Shown: in pieces, positions 5,516 through 5,932 of the stretch
Layout: every line of letters starts with the position of its first letter
Position numbering within the stretch: position 1 is the first letter of the stretch
Source: an uncultured Gemmataceae bacterium
Lineage (GTDB): Bacteria > Planctomycetota > Planctomycetia > Gemmatales > Gemmataceae
Assembly: GCA_937922175.1 (NCBI GenBank)
Contig: CAKZUU010000399.1
Location: forward strand, 1-5,932
Direction of reading: 5' to 3'
DNA length: 5,932 bases
The notes under the pieces: generated by a model
What the model saw: only the letters and a program-made list of their open reading frames with translations
Told to the model about the DNA's origin: nothing
Databases searched by the model: none
Translations under genes and position numbers: made by a program

Positions 5516-5932
5516 ATGAATTCCGCTCTTGTGCCTATCGGCAGTCGGGCTTTGTTCTTCGACGCCGTCGGTACGTTGATCCACCCGGAGCCTGAAGCGA
5601 TCGACGTCTATTATGAGATCAGCCAACGTTACCGTTGCCATCTGGATCGAAACACGATCGCCCAACGGTTTCGCCATGCGTTTGACGAAGAGGAACGACG
5701 GGACGCCGCCGCCCATTGGCGAGTCAGCGAAGAGCGCGAGAGGCAACGTTGGTCGGCGATTGTCCGTGCCGTGTTTGTCGAATCGTCTGATCCTGATTCG
5801 CTATTCGACGAACTTTGGCACCACTTCAGCCGACCCGAGGCGTGGCGATTGGCCGACGACGCACCGGAAGTCCTCGCCGTCGCCCGCAGGATCGGCCTGA
5901 CGGTCGGGGTGGCGTCCAACTTCGACAGCCGA
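5516..5932 (+). CDS. HAD-superfamily hydrolase (REG-2/haloacid dehalogenase-like), 5' part
   Basis: The reading frame is open from the ATG at 5516 to the right edge (139 residues), and the gene continues beyond the window. Motif I is LFFDAVGTLI (13-22), with nucleophile Asp16. A helical cap region follows (about 25-115, rich in Arg/Glu/Trp), placed as in subclass I HAD enzymes. Motif II is VASNFDSR (132-139), with Ser134. The position two residues after the nucleophile, normally Asp in HAD phosphatases, is Val18; haloacid dehalogenases and REG-2-like (TIGR02252-type) proteins also lack that Asp, and SNFDSR is typical of the REG-2-like group. The substrate is unknown. An in-frame TAA at 5456-5458 bounds the frame and no other start codon lies between it and 5516. 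It is transcribed divergently from the DUF4190-like gene. Confidence 0.85.
   Translation, partial: MNSALVPIGSRALFFDAVGTLIHPEPEAIDVYYEISQRYRCHLDRNTIAQRFRHAFDEEERRDAAAHWRVSEERERQRWSAIVRAVFVESSDPDSLFDELWHHFSRPEAWRLADDAPEVLAVARRIGLTVGVASNFDSR

Noticed and set aside
5495..5919. Minus-strand open frames opposite the HAD gene
   Set aside because: The plus-strand frame carries clear HAD motifs I and II; the opposite frames show Ser/Arg-rich or generic sequence without motifs.

Overview
This looks like an ordinary chromosomal stretch from a GC-rich, probably planctomycete-like bacterium (Gemmataceae-type). That guess rests on three things: a short single-SLBB polysaccharide-export protein, an MFS transporter of a type I associate with planctomycetes and acidobacteria, and weak or absent Shine-Dalgarno sequences at nearly every start. 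It is an inference from general resemblance; there is no rRNA or other marker gene to settle it. I see no tRNA, rRNA, CRISPR array, insertion sequence, phage gene or recognised defence gene.

Layout. The window opens inside a plus-strand MobA/MocA-like nucleotidyltransferase (ends at 469). An AT-rich convergent gap (470-631) with a hairpin candidate follows. A minus-strand two-gene unit runs from 2880 down to 632: a 12-helix MFS transporter, then a biotin-protein ligase (birA) whose ATG overlaps the transporter stop codon by four bases. A 189-bp divergent intergenic region (2881-3069) separates this unit from plus-strand pyrD (class 2 dihydroorotate dehydrogenase, 3070-4158). pyrD converges on a second minus-strand unit: a DUF4190-like small membrane protein (5456-5088) followed by a polysaccharide export lipoprotein candidate (5039-4239). 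The 80-bp convergent gap between pyrD and this unit holds a nested inverted repeat. Finally, a HAD-superfamily hydrolase starts divergently at 5516 and runs off the right edge.

Functional picture. The genes serve separate housekeeping tasks: nucleotide transfer, protein biotinylation, solute transport, pyrimidine synthesis and envelope polysaccharide export. The tightest functional hint is the MFS-birA translational overlap, which makes a role for the transporter in biotin or precursor supply worth testing. I found no convincing new multi-gene system. The items most worth a second look are that coupling, a charged helical insert in the transporter, an unusual substitution in the PyrD active-site region, and the structured intergenic element at 4164-4235.
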